Shown in pieces: positions 1 to 7,323 of a DNA stretch of 64,000 nt. Position 1 is the first letter of the stretch. Each line of letters opens with the position of its first letter. The stretch is from NCBI RefSeq assembly GCF_003385895.1, contig NZ_QRDQ01000007.1, positions 434,001-498,000 of the forward strand. Reading direction: 5' to 3'. A model generated the notes under the pieces. The model was not told where the DNA came from and did not search any database. It saw only the letters and a list, made by a program, of their open reading frames with translations. The position numbers and the translations under genes were made by a program. This DNA is from Flavobacterium cutihirudinis. GTDB lineage: Bacteria > Bacteroidota > Bacteroidia > Flavobacteriales > Flavobacteriaceae.

Positions 1-117
1 AATTTCAGCAAATGTTCCGTAAATATTTTCGTTTAAGTTAATGCGTAACGCTTTGTCTTTTATGGAAGGAATCTGTTCGATGACCTTGTCACCTTTGAGT
101 TTTATTTCTGTACCCAT
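1..117 (-). CDS. Conserved Bacteroidota protein, N-terminal fragment (runs off the window)
   Basis: Thirty-nine codons are open from the ATG at 115-117 to the window edge, starting MGTEIKLKGDKVIEQIPS. From memory this N-terminus matches a Bacteroidota protein of about 480 residues that databases often label TonB-dependent receptor or nicotinate-nucleotide adenylyltransferase. Neither label is supported by the residues seen here: there is no signal peptide, plug or HxGH motif. A TAnnTTTG element (140-147, minus strand) lies about 23 bases upstream, and the gene is divergent from the metallo-hydrolase at 208. The function is unknown. Confidence 0.6.
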   Translation of the reverse strand, partial: MGTEIKLKGDKVIEQIPSIKDKALRINLNENIYGTFAEI

Positions 118-139
118 TTTATTTTAAATAGATTTGTTA

Positions 140-147
140 CAAAGTTA
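140..147 (-). promoter_or_regulatory. Putative -7 promoter element
   Basis: TAACTTTG on the minus strand fits the Bacteroidota -7 consensus TAnnTTTG and lies about 23 bases before the ATG at 117. I see no convincing -33 TTTG at the usual spacing. Confidence 0.4.
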
Positions 148-181
148 GCAAATTAGGCTTCTAATGAAAGAGAAATAATCC

Positions 182-189
182 TATTTTTG
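182..189 (+). promoter_or_regulatory. Putative -7 promoter element
   Basis: TATTTTTG fits TAnnTTTG and sits 18 bases before the TTG start at 208. The position supports that start, because the transcript would begin at about 195. Confidence 0.45.
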
Positions 190-207
190 TAAAAAAATTA
201 AGTTCAA

Positions 208-972
208 TTGAAGGTCTATTTTTTAGGTACTGGTACTTCTCAGGGCATTCCGATTATTGGAGTCGATCATCCCGTTTGCAAAAGCACTGATCACAAGGAT
301 AAAAGGCTCCGCGTTTCTATTTGGATAACGTGGAATGAGCATTCGTATGTTATAGATTGCGGCCCGGATTTCCGTCAGCAGATGCTTTCTTGCGGGTGCC
401 GAAAACTCGATGCTATTTTATTTACACACGAACATGCTGATCATACAGCTGGTCTGGATGATATTCGCCCGTTTAATTTCAGACAGGGAGAAATTCCTGT
501 TTATGCGCATCAGCGTGTCATTGATAATTTAGAAAGACGTTTTGAGTATGTTTTCGAAACGGTTAACAAATATCCGGGCGCGCCAAGTGTTAAGACAATC
601 GAAGTTATCAACAACAAGCCTTTTACGGTTGGAGACAAAACTGCTATTCCCATTAATGTAATGCATGGCGATCTGCAGGTATTTGGTTATCGAATAGACG
701 ATTTTGCCTATTTAACAGATGTAAAAACAATAGAAGGTGCCGAAATTGAAAAACTTAAAAATTTAAAAGTTTTAGTGGTAAATGCTTTGCGTGTCGAACC
801 GCATGATACGCACTTTAATCTTCAGGAAGCGCTTGATTTTATTGAGCTTGTAAAACCTGAGAAAGCGTATCTTACCCATATAAGTCATGTTTTAGGTTTT
901 CACGAAGAAGTACAAAAAACGCTTCCTGAAAATGTATATCTGGCTTATGATAATTTAGAAATTACAATTTAA
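208..972 (+). CDS. PhnP-like metallo-beta-lactamase-fold hydrolase
   Basis: This is a 254-residue cytoplasmic MBL-fold hydrolase of the PhnP (phosphodiesterase) type. The zinc motif HEHADH is at residues 74-79, with later ligand candidates in VMHGD, LTD and THISH. The N-terminus MKVYFLGTGTSQG is the usual family start, so the initiation codon has to be TTG at 208; there is no upstream in-frame ATG and the next one would remove the first beta strand. A -7 element lies 18 bases upstream. No phosphonate genes are nearby, so the substrate is unknown. The family assignment is firm and the function only general. Confidence 0.85.
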   Translation: MKVYFLGTGTSQGIPIIGVDHPVCKSTDHKDKRLRVSIWITWNEHSYVIDCGPDFRQQMLSCGCRKLDAILFTHEHADHTAGLDDIRPFNFRQGEIPVYAHQRVIDNLERRFEYVFETVNKYPGAPSVKTIEVINNKPFTVGDKTAIPINVMHGDLQVFGYRIDDFAYLTDVKTIEGAEIEKLKNLKVLVVNALRVEPHDTHFNLQEALDFIELVKPEKAYLTHISHVLGFHEEVQKTLPENVYLAYDNLEITI

Positions 973-984
973 TTATACCACAAA

Positions 985-1488
985 ATGAAAAAATCCTTAA
1001 TGCTTTATCTTTTTATCCTTGCGATATTAATGAACCTTTTTACTTATTCGTTTTACAGTGGCGAATTAAAGTTTCAGCAGGAAAGATATGATAAAACAAC
1101 AAAAAAGTTAAGAGATAGTATTAATTTGGTTACCACAAAATTAGCCGACGCTGATTATTTTTCATTAGAGCATAATGAAAACGCACAAAATTATTTTGAT
1201 AACAGCGCTTCCGGCGGAAAAGTTATTCTGTACGAAAAATTAATTCCGGTAGTGACTGAAAAATTATTAGACTTGAATGCCAATCCTAATGGGAATCCAT
1301 ATACTGGTCAGGATGTAATGGGTGGAAAGAAATTTATCATCAATAAAGTAAAAATTCTAAATCACAGATGGATTATTGCTGACTACAATAACACTGATTT
1401 ATGGGGAGAAGTCTTGTTAAAATACTTTGTTAATGACGATGAAAGTATTACTTTTGAAGTAAATCAAACTTTGTTATATCAAAAATAG
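985..1488 (+). CDS. Conserved hypothetical membrane-anchored protein
   Basis: This 167-residue protein follows the metallo-hydrolase by 12 bases, so the two are probably co-transcribed. Residues 4-22 form one hydrophobic segment (signal anchor). A charged, probably helical stretch follows at about 28-55, then a polar periplasmic domain. I recognise no catalytic motif. Similar proteins occur beside this hydrolase in flavobacteria, from memory, but without a known role. The stop codon lies inside the hairpin at 1481-1510. Confidence 0.7.
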   Translation: MKKSLMLYLFILAILMNLFTYSFYSGELKFQQERYDKTTKKLRDSINLVTTKLADADYFSLEHNENAQNYFDNSASGGKVILYEKLIPVVTEKLLDLNANPNGNPYTGQDVMGGKKFIINKVKILNHRWIIADYNNTDLWGEVLLKYFVNDDESITFEVNQTLLYQK

Positions 1489-1510
1489 GATTTTTTAATC
1501 CTATTTTTTT
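1481..1510 (+). terminator. Rho-independent terminator
   Basis: A 12-bp stem (AAAAATAGGATT / AATCCTATTTTT) with a TTTT loop is followed by a T run. The stop codon of the upstream gene is inside the left arm. The A/T flanks would let it work in both directions. Confidence 0.75.
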
Positions 1511-1533
1511 TGCTCAATTTAAACTATAGGATT

Positions 1534-1968
1534 ATGAAAAAAATGATTTTGATCGTAATGATTGTAAGTACTGCATTGTCTTGCGCAAAGAAAGTTTCTA
1601 CGGAAAACACCAATTCGCAAGAACCTAAAAAAGATTCAGCAAAAGAAACTGTAGTTGGAGCTGATTCTGATGTTCATGGCTGTAAAGCTTCTGCCGGTTA
1701 TACCTGGTCAGAGCTTAAGAAAGAATGTATTCGAATTTTTGAAGGAACAAAATTGTCGCATTATGATGACGGGAAAACTTATACAACGGCATCATATGTA
1801 ATCTTTGACGGAAATAAAGCAGAACTATTTTTAGACACGCAAAAAGAATCTATCATTTTAGAAAGAAAATCTGAAGGCGATTCTTGGACGAATGGTGATT
1901 GGCAGTTAATTCCGTGGAAAGGATATGTTTTGAAGAAAGACGGAAAGATACTTTATACAGGAGAATAA
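1534..1968 (+). CDS. Small putative lipoprotein
   Basis: The protein has 144 residues starting at ATG 1534; the open frame extends upstream only through a TTG inside the preceding terminator. Residues 1-16 are a lipoprotein-like signal (MKKMILIVMIVSTALSC), with the candidate lipidated Cys at 17 followed by AKK. A low-complexity Ser/Glu/Lys linker comes next, then a globular domain with several Trp residues and two more Cys (about 50 and 65). I do not recognise the domain. It is probably exported and anchored in the inner or outer membrane. Confidence 0.7.
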   Translation: MKKMILIVMIVSTALSCAKKVSTENTNSQEPKKDSAKETVVGADSDVHGCKASAGYTWSELKKECIRIFEGTKLSHYDDGKTYTTASYVIFDGNKAELFLDTQKESIILERKSEGDSWTNGDWQLIPWKGYVLKKDGKILYTGE

Positions 1969-1972
1969 TAAT

Positions 1973-2052
1973 CAGTCGCAGCCGCAGTTTCCAATATTTA
2001 AACTTTAAAAACTTGAAGTATAGTTCCAAATTGGAAACTGCGACTGCGGCTG
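1973..2052. repeat. Palindromic intergenic repeat built of hexad units
   Basis: The left arm 1973-1995 (CAGTCG CAGCCG CAGTTTCCAAT) and right arm 2030-2052 (ATTGGAAACTGCGACTGCGG plus CTG) are inverted copies. They differ by one CAGTCG/CAGCCG unit swap and enclose about 34 bases. The element fills the gap between convergent genes and could terminate both. Confidence 0.75.
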
Positions 2053-2056
2053 AAAA

Positions 2057-2626
2057 TTAAACAATTTCTTTAATAAAATCGGAAGTAACAACTTGAGCAA
2101 ATTCCTCGTTTAAACTTGCCAAAGCGGTTTGATGTATAAGTTCTGCAGAAAATTCTTCTCCGTTTAATCCTTTTTTGTTGAAAGTTGCTGTTGCATCTGA
2201 AATCACGTAAGCCGTATATCCAAAATTTCCTGCCATTCTTGTTGTTGTAGAAACGCAATGATCTGTTGTTAAGCCAACAATTACTAAATTTGTGATAGCA
2301 GCATTATCAATTAATTCTTTTAGGTTGGTTCCTATAAAAGCGCTGTTCACATTTTTTTTAATAATAGTTTCGCCTTCAAGAGGCTTTACAATATCCTGAA
2401 ATTCATTTCCTGAATTGGTTTCGTTTAAGATTGAATTGGGATTTGAGGAACAATGTTGCACATGAAAAATTGGAAGTTTTTTGGATCTCCATATTTCTAA
2501 AAGCTCGCTAGATTTTTCTTCTGCCTTTATATTGTTTCTGTCACCTCCCCAATAAGCAACGTCGTGAAAACCTTTTTGAATATCAATTAAAATTAATGCA
2601 GGATTCTCAAGTTTTGTAGTGCTCAT
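2057..2626 (-). CDS. Isochorismatase-family cysteine hydrolase
   Basis: This 189-residue protein belongs to the isochorismatase-like superfamily (amide and vinyl-ether hydrolases such as nicotinamidase). The catalytic triad is visible: Asp15 in LILIDIQKGF, Lys91 in KKNVNSAF, and Cys124 in LTTDHCVSTTTR. The TTDHCV pattern is common in uncharacterised bacterial members and does not fix the substrate. There is no zinc-binding motif of a nicotinamidase. It is the last gene of a minus-strand run starting near 7074, 46 bases after the esterase gene. Confidence 0.85.
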   Translation of the reverse strand: MSTTKLENPALILIDIQKGFHDVAYWGGDRNNIKAEEKSSELLEIWRSKKLPIFHVQHCSSNPNSILNETNSGNEFQDIVKPLEGETIIKKNVNSAFIGTNLKELIDNAAITNLVIVGLTTDHCVSTTTRMAGNFGYTAYVISDATATFNKKGLNGEEFSAELIHQTALASLNEEFAQVVTSDFIKEIV

Positions 2627-2672
2627 TTTATTAACGATTAAATTGCTGTAAATTATGTTTTGAAAAGAAAAA

Positions 2673-3317
2673 CTAACTCAAAAGCCAATTCTTAAAATCA
2701 AAGAAATTCTGCGGAGCAACTCCGTGTCCAACAGGATATTCTTTGTAAGTAACAGGAATATTTAGTTTTTCTAAAATTGCTGGTGTTTTTCTAGCCCAAT
2801 CAATTGGAATAACCTGATCAACAGTTCCGTGTGAAGCAAAGAATTTTAAGTTTTTAAAGTCATTTTTCTCAAAACCTTCTTTGATGATTTCTTCATTAAA
2901 ATAACCGCTCATCGCAACTACTCGCTGAATTTTTTCAGGATATGAAAGTGCTGTAGCATAACTCAGAATCGATCCTTGACTGAACCCAATTAAAGTTACA
3001 TTATTAGCGTCAATAGGATACTTAGCGATTAATTCATCGATAAAAGTAGCAATTATATCACGAGAGATCTTTGCCTGCTCGTTATCTGAAAATTTGTTTT
3101 GATCGGCGTCAAAATTAATAGCATACCAAGCATAAGCTCCATATTGCAAATCATAAGGTGCTCTTGCAGAAATAATGTAATAATTATCAGGAAGTTCAGA
3201 TGCAAAAGAGAATAAATCGGCCTCATTGCTTCCATATCCATGCAATAAAAGCAATAAAGGATTTTTGTCTAAAATTACTTTTGGTTCTCTTATTTTGTAT
3301 TCTAAAGATAGGTTCAT
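2673..3317 (-). CDS. Phospholipase/carboxylesterase-type alpha/beta hydrolase
   Basis: This is a 214-residue cytoplasmic serine esterase of the phospholipase/carboxylesterase family (YpfH and acyl-protein-thioesterase type). The oxyanion loop LHGYGSNE is near 25-32, the nucleophile elbow GFSQGS has Ser113, the acid is Asp167 in HGTVDQVIP, and the base is His198 in VGHG. The length fits the family and there is no signal peptide. A heptad repeat and hairpin separate it from the upstream DUF4870 gene. The natural substrate cannot be read from the sequence. Confidence 0.85.
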   Translation of the reverse strand: MNLSLEYKIREPKVILDKNPLLLLLHGYGSNEADLFSFASELPDNYYIISARAPYDLQYGAYAWYAINFDADQNKFSDNEQAKISRDIIATFIDELIAKYPIDANNVTLIGFSQGSILSYATALSYPEKIQRVVAMSGYFNEEIIKEGFEKNDFKNLKFFASHGTVDQVIPIDWARKTPAILEKLNIPVTYKEYPVGHGVAPQNFFDFKNWLLS

Positions 3318-3322
3318 TTTTT

Positions 3323-3389
3323 AATTGCGAATTGTAAATGGTGAATTGTGAATTTTTCACTTTGTCAAAAATGCAAACTTTGACAAAGT
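3323..3389. repeat. Heptad direct repeats followed by a palindrome
   Basis: Five 7-nt units of the form AATTGnG (AATTGCG, AATTGTA, AATGGTG, AATTGTG, AATTTTT) fill 3323-3357. They are followed by a perfect 11-bp inverted repeat, ACTTTGTCAAA (3359-3369) and TTTGACAAAGT (3379-3389). It lies between two minus-strand genes. The same heptad family recurs at 54205-54239. Confidence 0.7.
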
Positions 3390-3423
3390 TCTTGGAATTT
3401 GGAATTTATTTTTTTGGATTTGA

Positions 3424-3750
3424 TTATCCTATCGATTTAAACCATTTTTGAAAAAGATTTCCAACTAACGGAATTGGTTTCGTCTGACCCTGAATCGCAT
3501 TAAAAATACCAAAAGTCCATAGAATTGAAATACAAATCCACATTGGGAAAGTGATAAAAAAACTATCAAAATTGCTGATAATGGCTCCGAAAGAAATAAA
3601 GGTTAAAGATAAACCTAAAGCCTGACGAATATGAAAAGAAGCAAAACTGTTTTTGTTTTCAGAATTCATGCTCATTGCAATTAAAACACCAATAATAAGG
3701 ATGTAACTTGTAATAGCAATTGATTTTCCTTCTTCGATTGAATTATTCAT
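3424..3750 (-). CDS. DUF4870-like small membrane protein
   Basis: The protein has 108 residues and three or four predicted membrane helices (about 10-28, 44-60, 66-90). The sequence around FHIRQALGL and the terminal NAIQGQTKPIPLVGN is typical of the DUF4870/Tic20-like family of bacterial inner-membrane proteins of unknown role. It starts 4 bases after the end of the dihydroorotase-like gene, so the two are almost certainly translated from one message. Confidence 0.75.
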   Translation of the reverse strand: MNNSIEEGKSIAITSYILIIGVLIAMSMNSENKNSFASFHIRQALGLSLTFISFGAIISNFDSFFITFPMWICISILWTFGIFNAIQGQTKPIPLVGNLFQKWFKSIG

Positions 3751-3754
3751 TTTA

Positions 3755-5005
3755 TTATTTTGTAACGATTTGATTTTGATTTAAAATTCCGTAAACCGAA
3801 CCTTTAATTTCAGTTCCTAAGAAAGCAGAATTTTTAGATTTTGAAAGAATATTTTCTTTCGTAAAAGTTGATTTTCCTTCGGTTGTAAACAAAGTGAAAT
3901 TAGCTTTTGCACCTTCTTCAATTGTATTATTTTCCAAATCGAAAATGGCTCTTCCCGAAGTTAATTTCGCAACAATAGTTTCAACAGGTAAAACCGTTAA
4001 TAGAGCTCCAAAAGCACTTTCTAAACCAATAGTTCCATTTTTTGCCATATCAAATTCCATTTTCTTGAATTCGATATCAATCGGATTGTGGTCAGAAGTG
4101 ATCATGTCGATAGTTCCATCTGCAATTCCGTTTAGCAAAGCTTGTCTGTCAACTTCAGTTCTTAATGGCGGTGTTACTTTGAAACGTGTATCAAAACCGT
4201 CCAGTTTCTCATCGGTTAAAACCAAATTATGAACAGATGCACTGCAGGTTACATTTAAGCCTTTTGCTTTGGCTTCTCTAATTAATTCTACTGATTTTGC
4301 TGTTGAAATAGTCGGAATATGAAGCCTTCCTCCCGTGTATTCTAAAAGAAATAAGTTTCTTGAGATTTGCAACTCTTCTGCTAAATTTGGAATTCCTTTT
4401 AATCCTAATCGTGTTGAAACAATTCCTTCGTTGGCAACTCCGTTTCCTTTTATGTTAGGATCTTGCGAATAAGCAATAACCAAACCATCAAAATCCTGTA
4501 CATATTGTAAAGCGATTTTCAGGATATTGGCATTGTCGATACTTTTGTTATAATCTCCAAAAGCTATCGCGCCGGCTTTTTTCATGTCAAAAAGCTCTGC
4601 CATATCTTTTCCTTCACTTGCTTTTGTTAAAGCACCGATAGGGAAGATTTCAGTTGCAAAACCGTTACCTTTATTTTTCACAAAATTTACCTGAGACTGA
4701 TTGTCAATAATCGGGTAGGAGTTAGGTTGCAAACCAATGGCCGTGAAACCGCTTTTTGCAGCAACGTTTAATCCGTTTGCAATAGTTTCTCTGTCTTCAT
4801 AACCTGGCTCGCCCAATGAGACGCTGCTATCAAACCAGCCTTGAGAAATGTGAAGATTATCAAATCTTACTACTTCAGCATCATCGTTTGGAAGTGAAAC
4901 CCCTATTTTTTCTATTAAACCATCTGCAATTAAAAGATCAACGGTCTGATTGTGAAACGGACTTTTTGAGTCGATAATTTTGGCGCTTTTGATGATTAGT
5001 TTCAT
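3755..5005 (-). CDS. Dihydroorotase homologue lacking the HxH metal motif
   Basis: The protein has 416 residues and is related over its whole length to class I dihydroorotases and other cyclic amidohydrolases. The N-terminal beta-sandwich strand (IIKSAKIIDSKSPF), the EPGYEDRETI motif, a TSDHNPID motif with the C-terminal Asp, and two later His residues are kept. The family's first metal motif, DxHxH before REPG, reads DSSVS at residues 59-63, so both metal His are Ser. That resembles the inactive PyrC-prime subunits known to pair with aspartate transcarbamoylase. A regulatory, structural or altered-metal role is more likely than ordinary dihydroorotase activity. No pyrB is in the window. Confidence 0.8.
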   Translation of the reverse strand: MKLIIKSAKIIDSKSPFHNQTVDLLIADGLIEKIGVSLPNDDAEVVRFDNLHISQGWFDSSVSLGEPGYEDRETIANGLNVAAKSGFTAIGLQPNSYPIIDNQSQVNFVKNKGNGFATEIFPIGALTKASEGKDMAELFDMKKAGAIAFGDYNKSIDNANILKIALQYVQDFDGLVIAYSQDPNIKGNGVANEGIVSTRLGLKGIPNLAEELQISRNLFLLEYTGGRLHIPTISTAKSVELIREAKAKGLNVTCSASVHNLVLTDEKLDGFDTRFKVTPPLRTEVDRQALLNGIADGTIDMITSDHNPIDIEFKKMEFDMAKNGTIGLESAFGALLTVLPVETIVAKLTSGRAIFDLENNTIEEGAKANFTLFTTEGKSTFTKENILSKSKNSAFLGTEIKGSVYGILNQNQIVTK

Positions 5006-5041
5006 ATGTAGAGATATTTATTTTTGTATTTATAGATTCTC

Positions 5042-5133
5042 GTTTGTCATTTCGACGAAGGACAAATCACATCCAATTTTCAATGCAGTGTGTTCTCAGC
5101 GTTTGTGATTTCTCCTTCGTCGAAATGACAAAC
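5042..5133. repeat. Long perfect intergenic palindrome
   Basis: A 21-bp arm at 5042-5062 (containing TGTCATTTCGACGAAGGA) and its exact complement at 5113-5133 enclose about 50 bases. The enclosed stretch contains a shorter inner inverted repeat (AATCACA / TGTGATT). It is the type of dispersed palindrome often seen between flavobacterial genes and could end transcription of the BatA-like gene on the minus strand. Confidence 0.8.
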
Positions 5134-5145
5134 AGACTGAATAAA

Positions 5146-7074
5146 CTACTTTACAAATTTTATTATTGCCATTTCTAATGCTAAAAATAACAGTGCAAAG
5201 ATAACAAACCATTTCCAAATTTGGCTGTCTGTTCGTTCAGTTTGTAAAGTATTGAATATTGTCGAAATCGTATCGGCTGTTTTGAAATCTGAAACAACGT
5301 TGGTATTTATTTGACTCAAATCACTTTCAGCACGTTTGTAATTAAAACTCAAATTTTCTATCCCTTCTTTTTTATCAAAAATGCTGTAATTTCCAGCTGT
5401 TTCAGGGAAATCGTTAAACGTTAATTTGACTTTATTGTTCAAAATTTGCTGAATTGGAATGAAAGAATCATCTTTTCCTTTTACTTCCAAAATAGCGTCT
5501 TTTGTCAATAAAACATCCACAAAATAAGGCTGATTGTTTCCTATTGTCAAGGCATTAACTCCCGTTTTCTGATTATTTTGTGCTATTTTATAAAATAATG
5601 GCACTATTAAAGGAGATTGCTGAAAATTACTATTTATGCTATTTATTGGTGCCGAAAAAACCGTAATCCCAGAAACAGAACTTTGAATTGCTGTTACAAA
5701 AGGACTTTGATCTTCATAAGATAAAACAGCTGGATATTGACTAGAAATACCAAAAGAACTGTTTGTTTTTGGATATTGGAAATTCGTTATTTTATTTTCA
5801 AAAACGCCTGAAAACAAAGGATGATCAAAATTGATTTTGGTAATCAGTTTACTTTCTGTTTTTGGATTATTGAATTGAATTTTTCCAAAATTTCCTAAAA
5901 AAGAATTAAAGTTAGAAATTGAAGTTTTCTCAGAAGGAATTAAAACCAAATTTCCGCCTTTAGAAACAAATGCTTTCAAAGTGGTCTGTAATGCCTGCGG
6001 AATTTCAATTAATTCATTTAGAATAATCGTATTTTGCTTTTCTAAACTATTATAATCTAAAGAAGTGATGGAGTAATTACTGTAGTTAAATTCAGTTGGA
6101 GTATAAATTCGGGATAAGAAATTGCTTTTTTCCGGTTCGCCAATACTGATAACGTTTATTTTTTTGTTTTTAGAAATGCTGAAATATAATTTGTTATCAT
6201 AAGTTAATCCATTGTCTTCAATAGAAACATAACCATGAAAAGCTTCTTTTGGAATTGTAAAATTGATTTTCTTTTTCTTTGTATCAAAATTAATAATCGT
6301 TTTGGCAATCAATTTATTTTGGTTGTATAAAGCGGTCGAAATTGGACTGAAATCATCGCCATAAGCAGATAAACTTACGCCAATTTCATAGAAATTTTCT
6401 AAAGTCTGATTAATATAAACGCTGTCAATTGATACATTATTTTTTTGCTCTGCTTCTGGAATTATGAAATAGGGTTTTTCCTCAAAATCAATATTTTTCA
6501 CATCTTTTTCAGCCAAACCAACAGCATCTGTAATAATAACAATGTCTTTTTTATGAGCTGATTTGTGGGCTTTTACTTTTGCTATAATTGCCGAAAGTTC
6601 AAAGGGTGTTGCACTGTATTTTAAATTTTGTAAAGAACCTTTAACCGATTTAATATCTGTATTCCAATAATTTTCGGTGTTAGTTAACAACGAAAATTGA
6701 GTGGTTTCAGGCGTGTTTTCCAGTAATTCCTGCACAGCACGTTTTAGTAGTTCACCTTTTTTTCCTTTTGCCTGCATGCTGAACGAATTGTCTAAGACTA
6801 TATACATTTCGTTTGAGGCATTTTTACTATCCTTGGCTTCAAAAAAAGGTTGTGCGAAAGCAATAATAATGCAAGTTAGTAACAATAAACGTGTAGCAAG
6901 CAACAAACGTTTTTTGATTTTTGAACTTTTACGAGTCTGAATCGCTAATTCTTTTAGAAAACGAACATTGGTAAAATAAGAAGTTTTAAATCGGCGTAAT
7001 TGAAATAAATGGACCAAAATTGGAACAATCAATAAAAACAGAAAGTATAGAATTTCGGGATGTTTAAAATGCAT
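5146..7074 (-). CDS. BatA-type membrane protein with von Willebrand A domain
   Basis: This 642-residue membrane protein begins with a BatA (aerotolerance regulator) N-terminal domain: HPEILYFLFLLIVPILVHLF at residues 5-24, the RRFKTSYFTNVRFLKEL signature, and a second membrane helix near 58-76. A VWA-type domain follows with MIDAS motif DNSFS at 95-99. The long central part resembles a GATase-like/extracellular region, and a last membrane helix lies at about 622-640. Proteins like this are common in Bacteroidota, often apart from the MoxR/BatABCDE cluster, as here. The role is unknown; envelope stress or protein assembly is an inference from family context. It heads the minus-strand run that includes the dihydroorotase-like gene. 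Confidence 0.8.
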   Translation of the reverse strand: MHFKHPEILYFLFLLIVPILVHLFQLRRFKTSYFTNVRFLKELAIQTRKSSKIKKRLLLATRLLLLTCIIIAFAQPFFEAKDSKNASNEMYIVLDNSFSMQAKGKKGELLKRAVQELLENTPETTQFSLLTNTENYWNTDIKSVKGSLQNLKYSATPFELSAIIAKVKAHKSAHKKDIVIITDAVGLAEKDVKNIDFEEKPYFIIPEAEQKNNVSIDSVYINQTLENFYEIGVSLSAYGDDFSPISTALYNQNKLIAKTIINFDTKKKKINFTIPKEAFHGYVSIEDNGLTYDNKLYFSISKNKKINVISIGEPEKSNFLSRIYTPTEFNYSNYSITSLDYNSLEKQNTIILNELIEIPQALQTTLKAFVSKGGNLVLIPSEKTSISNFNSFLGNFGKIQFNNPKTESKLITKINFDHPLFSGVFENKITNFQYPKTNSSFGISSQYPAVLSYEDQSPFVTAIQSSVSGITVFSAPINSINSNFQQSPLIVPLFYKIAQNNQKTGVNALTIGNNQPYFVDVLLTKDAILEVKGKDDSFIPIQQILNNKVKLTFNDFPETAGNYSIFDKKEGIENLSFNYKRAESDLSQINTNVVSDFKTADTISTIFNTLQTERTDSQIWKWFVIFALLFLALEMAIIKFVK

Positions 7075-7153
7075 TCTGGCTTCGATTTACTTCGTTACGT
7101 TTTGTTTTTCGCGAAGATGCTGGTCAAAAATACAAATTAAAAATTATTAAACC

Positions 7154-7214
7154 ATATAAGTTCATGGAAGAGATTATAAGTAGAAATGTTTAAGTGTCTA
7201 AAATGAACTTATAT
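7154..7214. repeat. Inverted repeat in the divergent gap upstream of the lactonase gene
   Basis: A perfect 12-bp inverted repeat (ATATAAGTTCAT 7154-7165, ATGAACTTATAT 7203-7214) is flanked by partial extra copies of TTATAT. It lies in the 249-base gap between the BatA-like gene and the lactonase gene, where no other element is evident. It could be a relict of the phased palindromes seen elsewhere or a regulatory structure. Confidence 0.55.
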
Positions 7215-7323
7215 AACTTATATGCTGGAAATCCTTTTAAAAAATGTAACTTTTATGGTTTCATTTGTAATGAGGAAAAAGATATAATTGCTTATTTTAG
7301 CATACTCAAAAAAATAATAGAAT

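Noticed and set aside
1..117. TonB-dependent receptor or NadD, as databases often label this protein
   Set aside because: The visible N-terminus has no signal peptide, plug or HxGH motif, so neither label is supported.
3894..4232. 112-codon frame antisense to the dihydroorotase-like gene
   Set aside because: It lies wholly inside a well-supported gene on the other strand and has a composition typical of antisense shadows.
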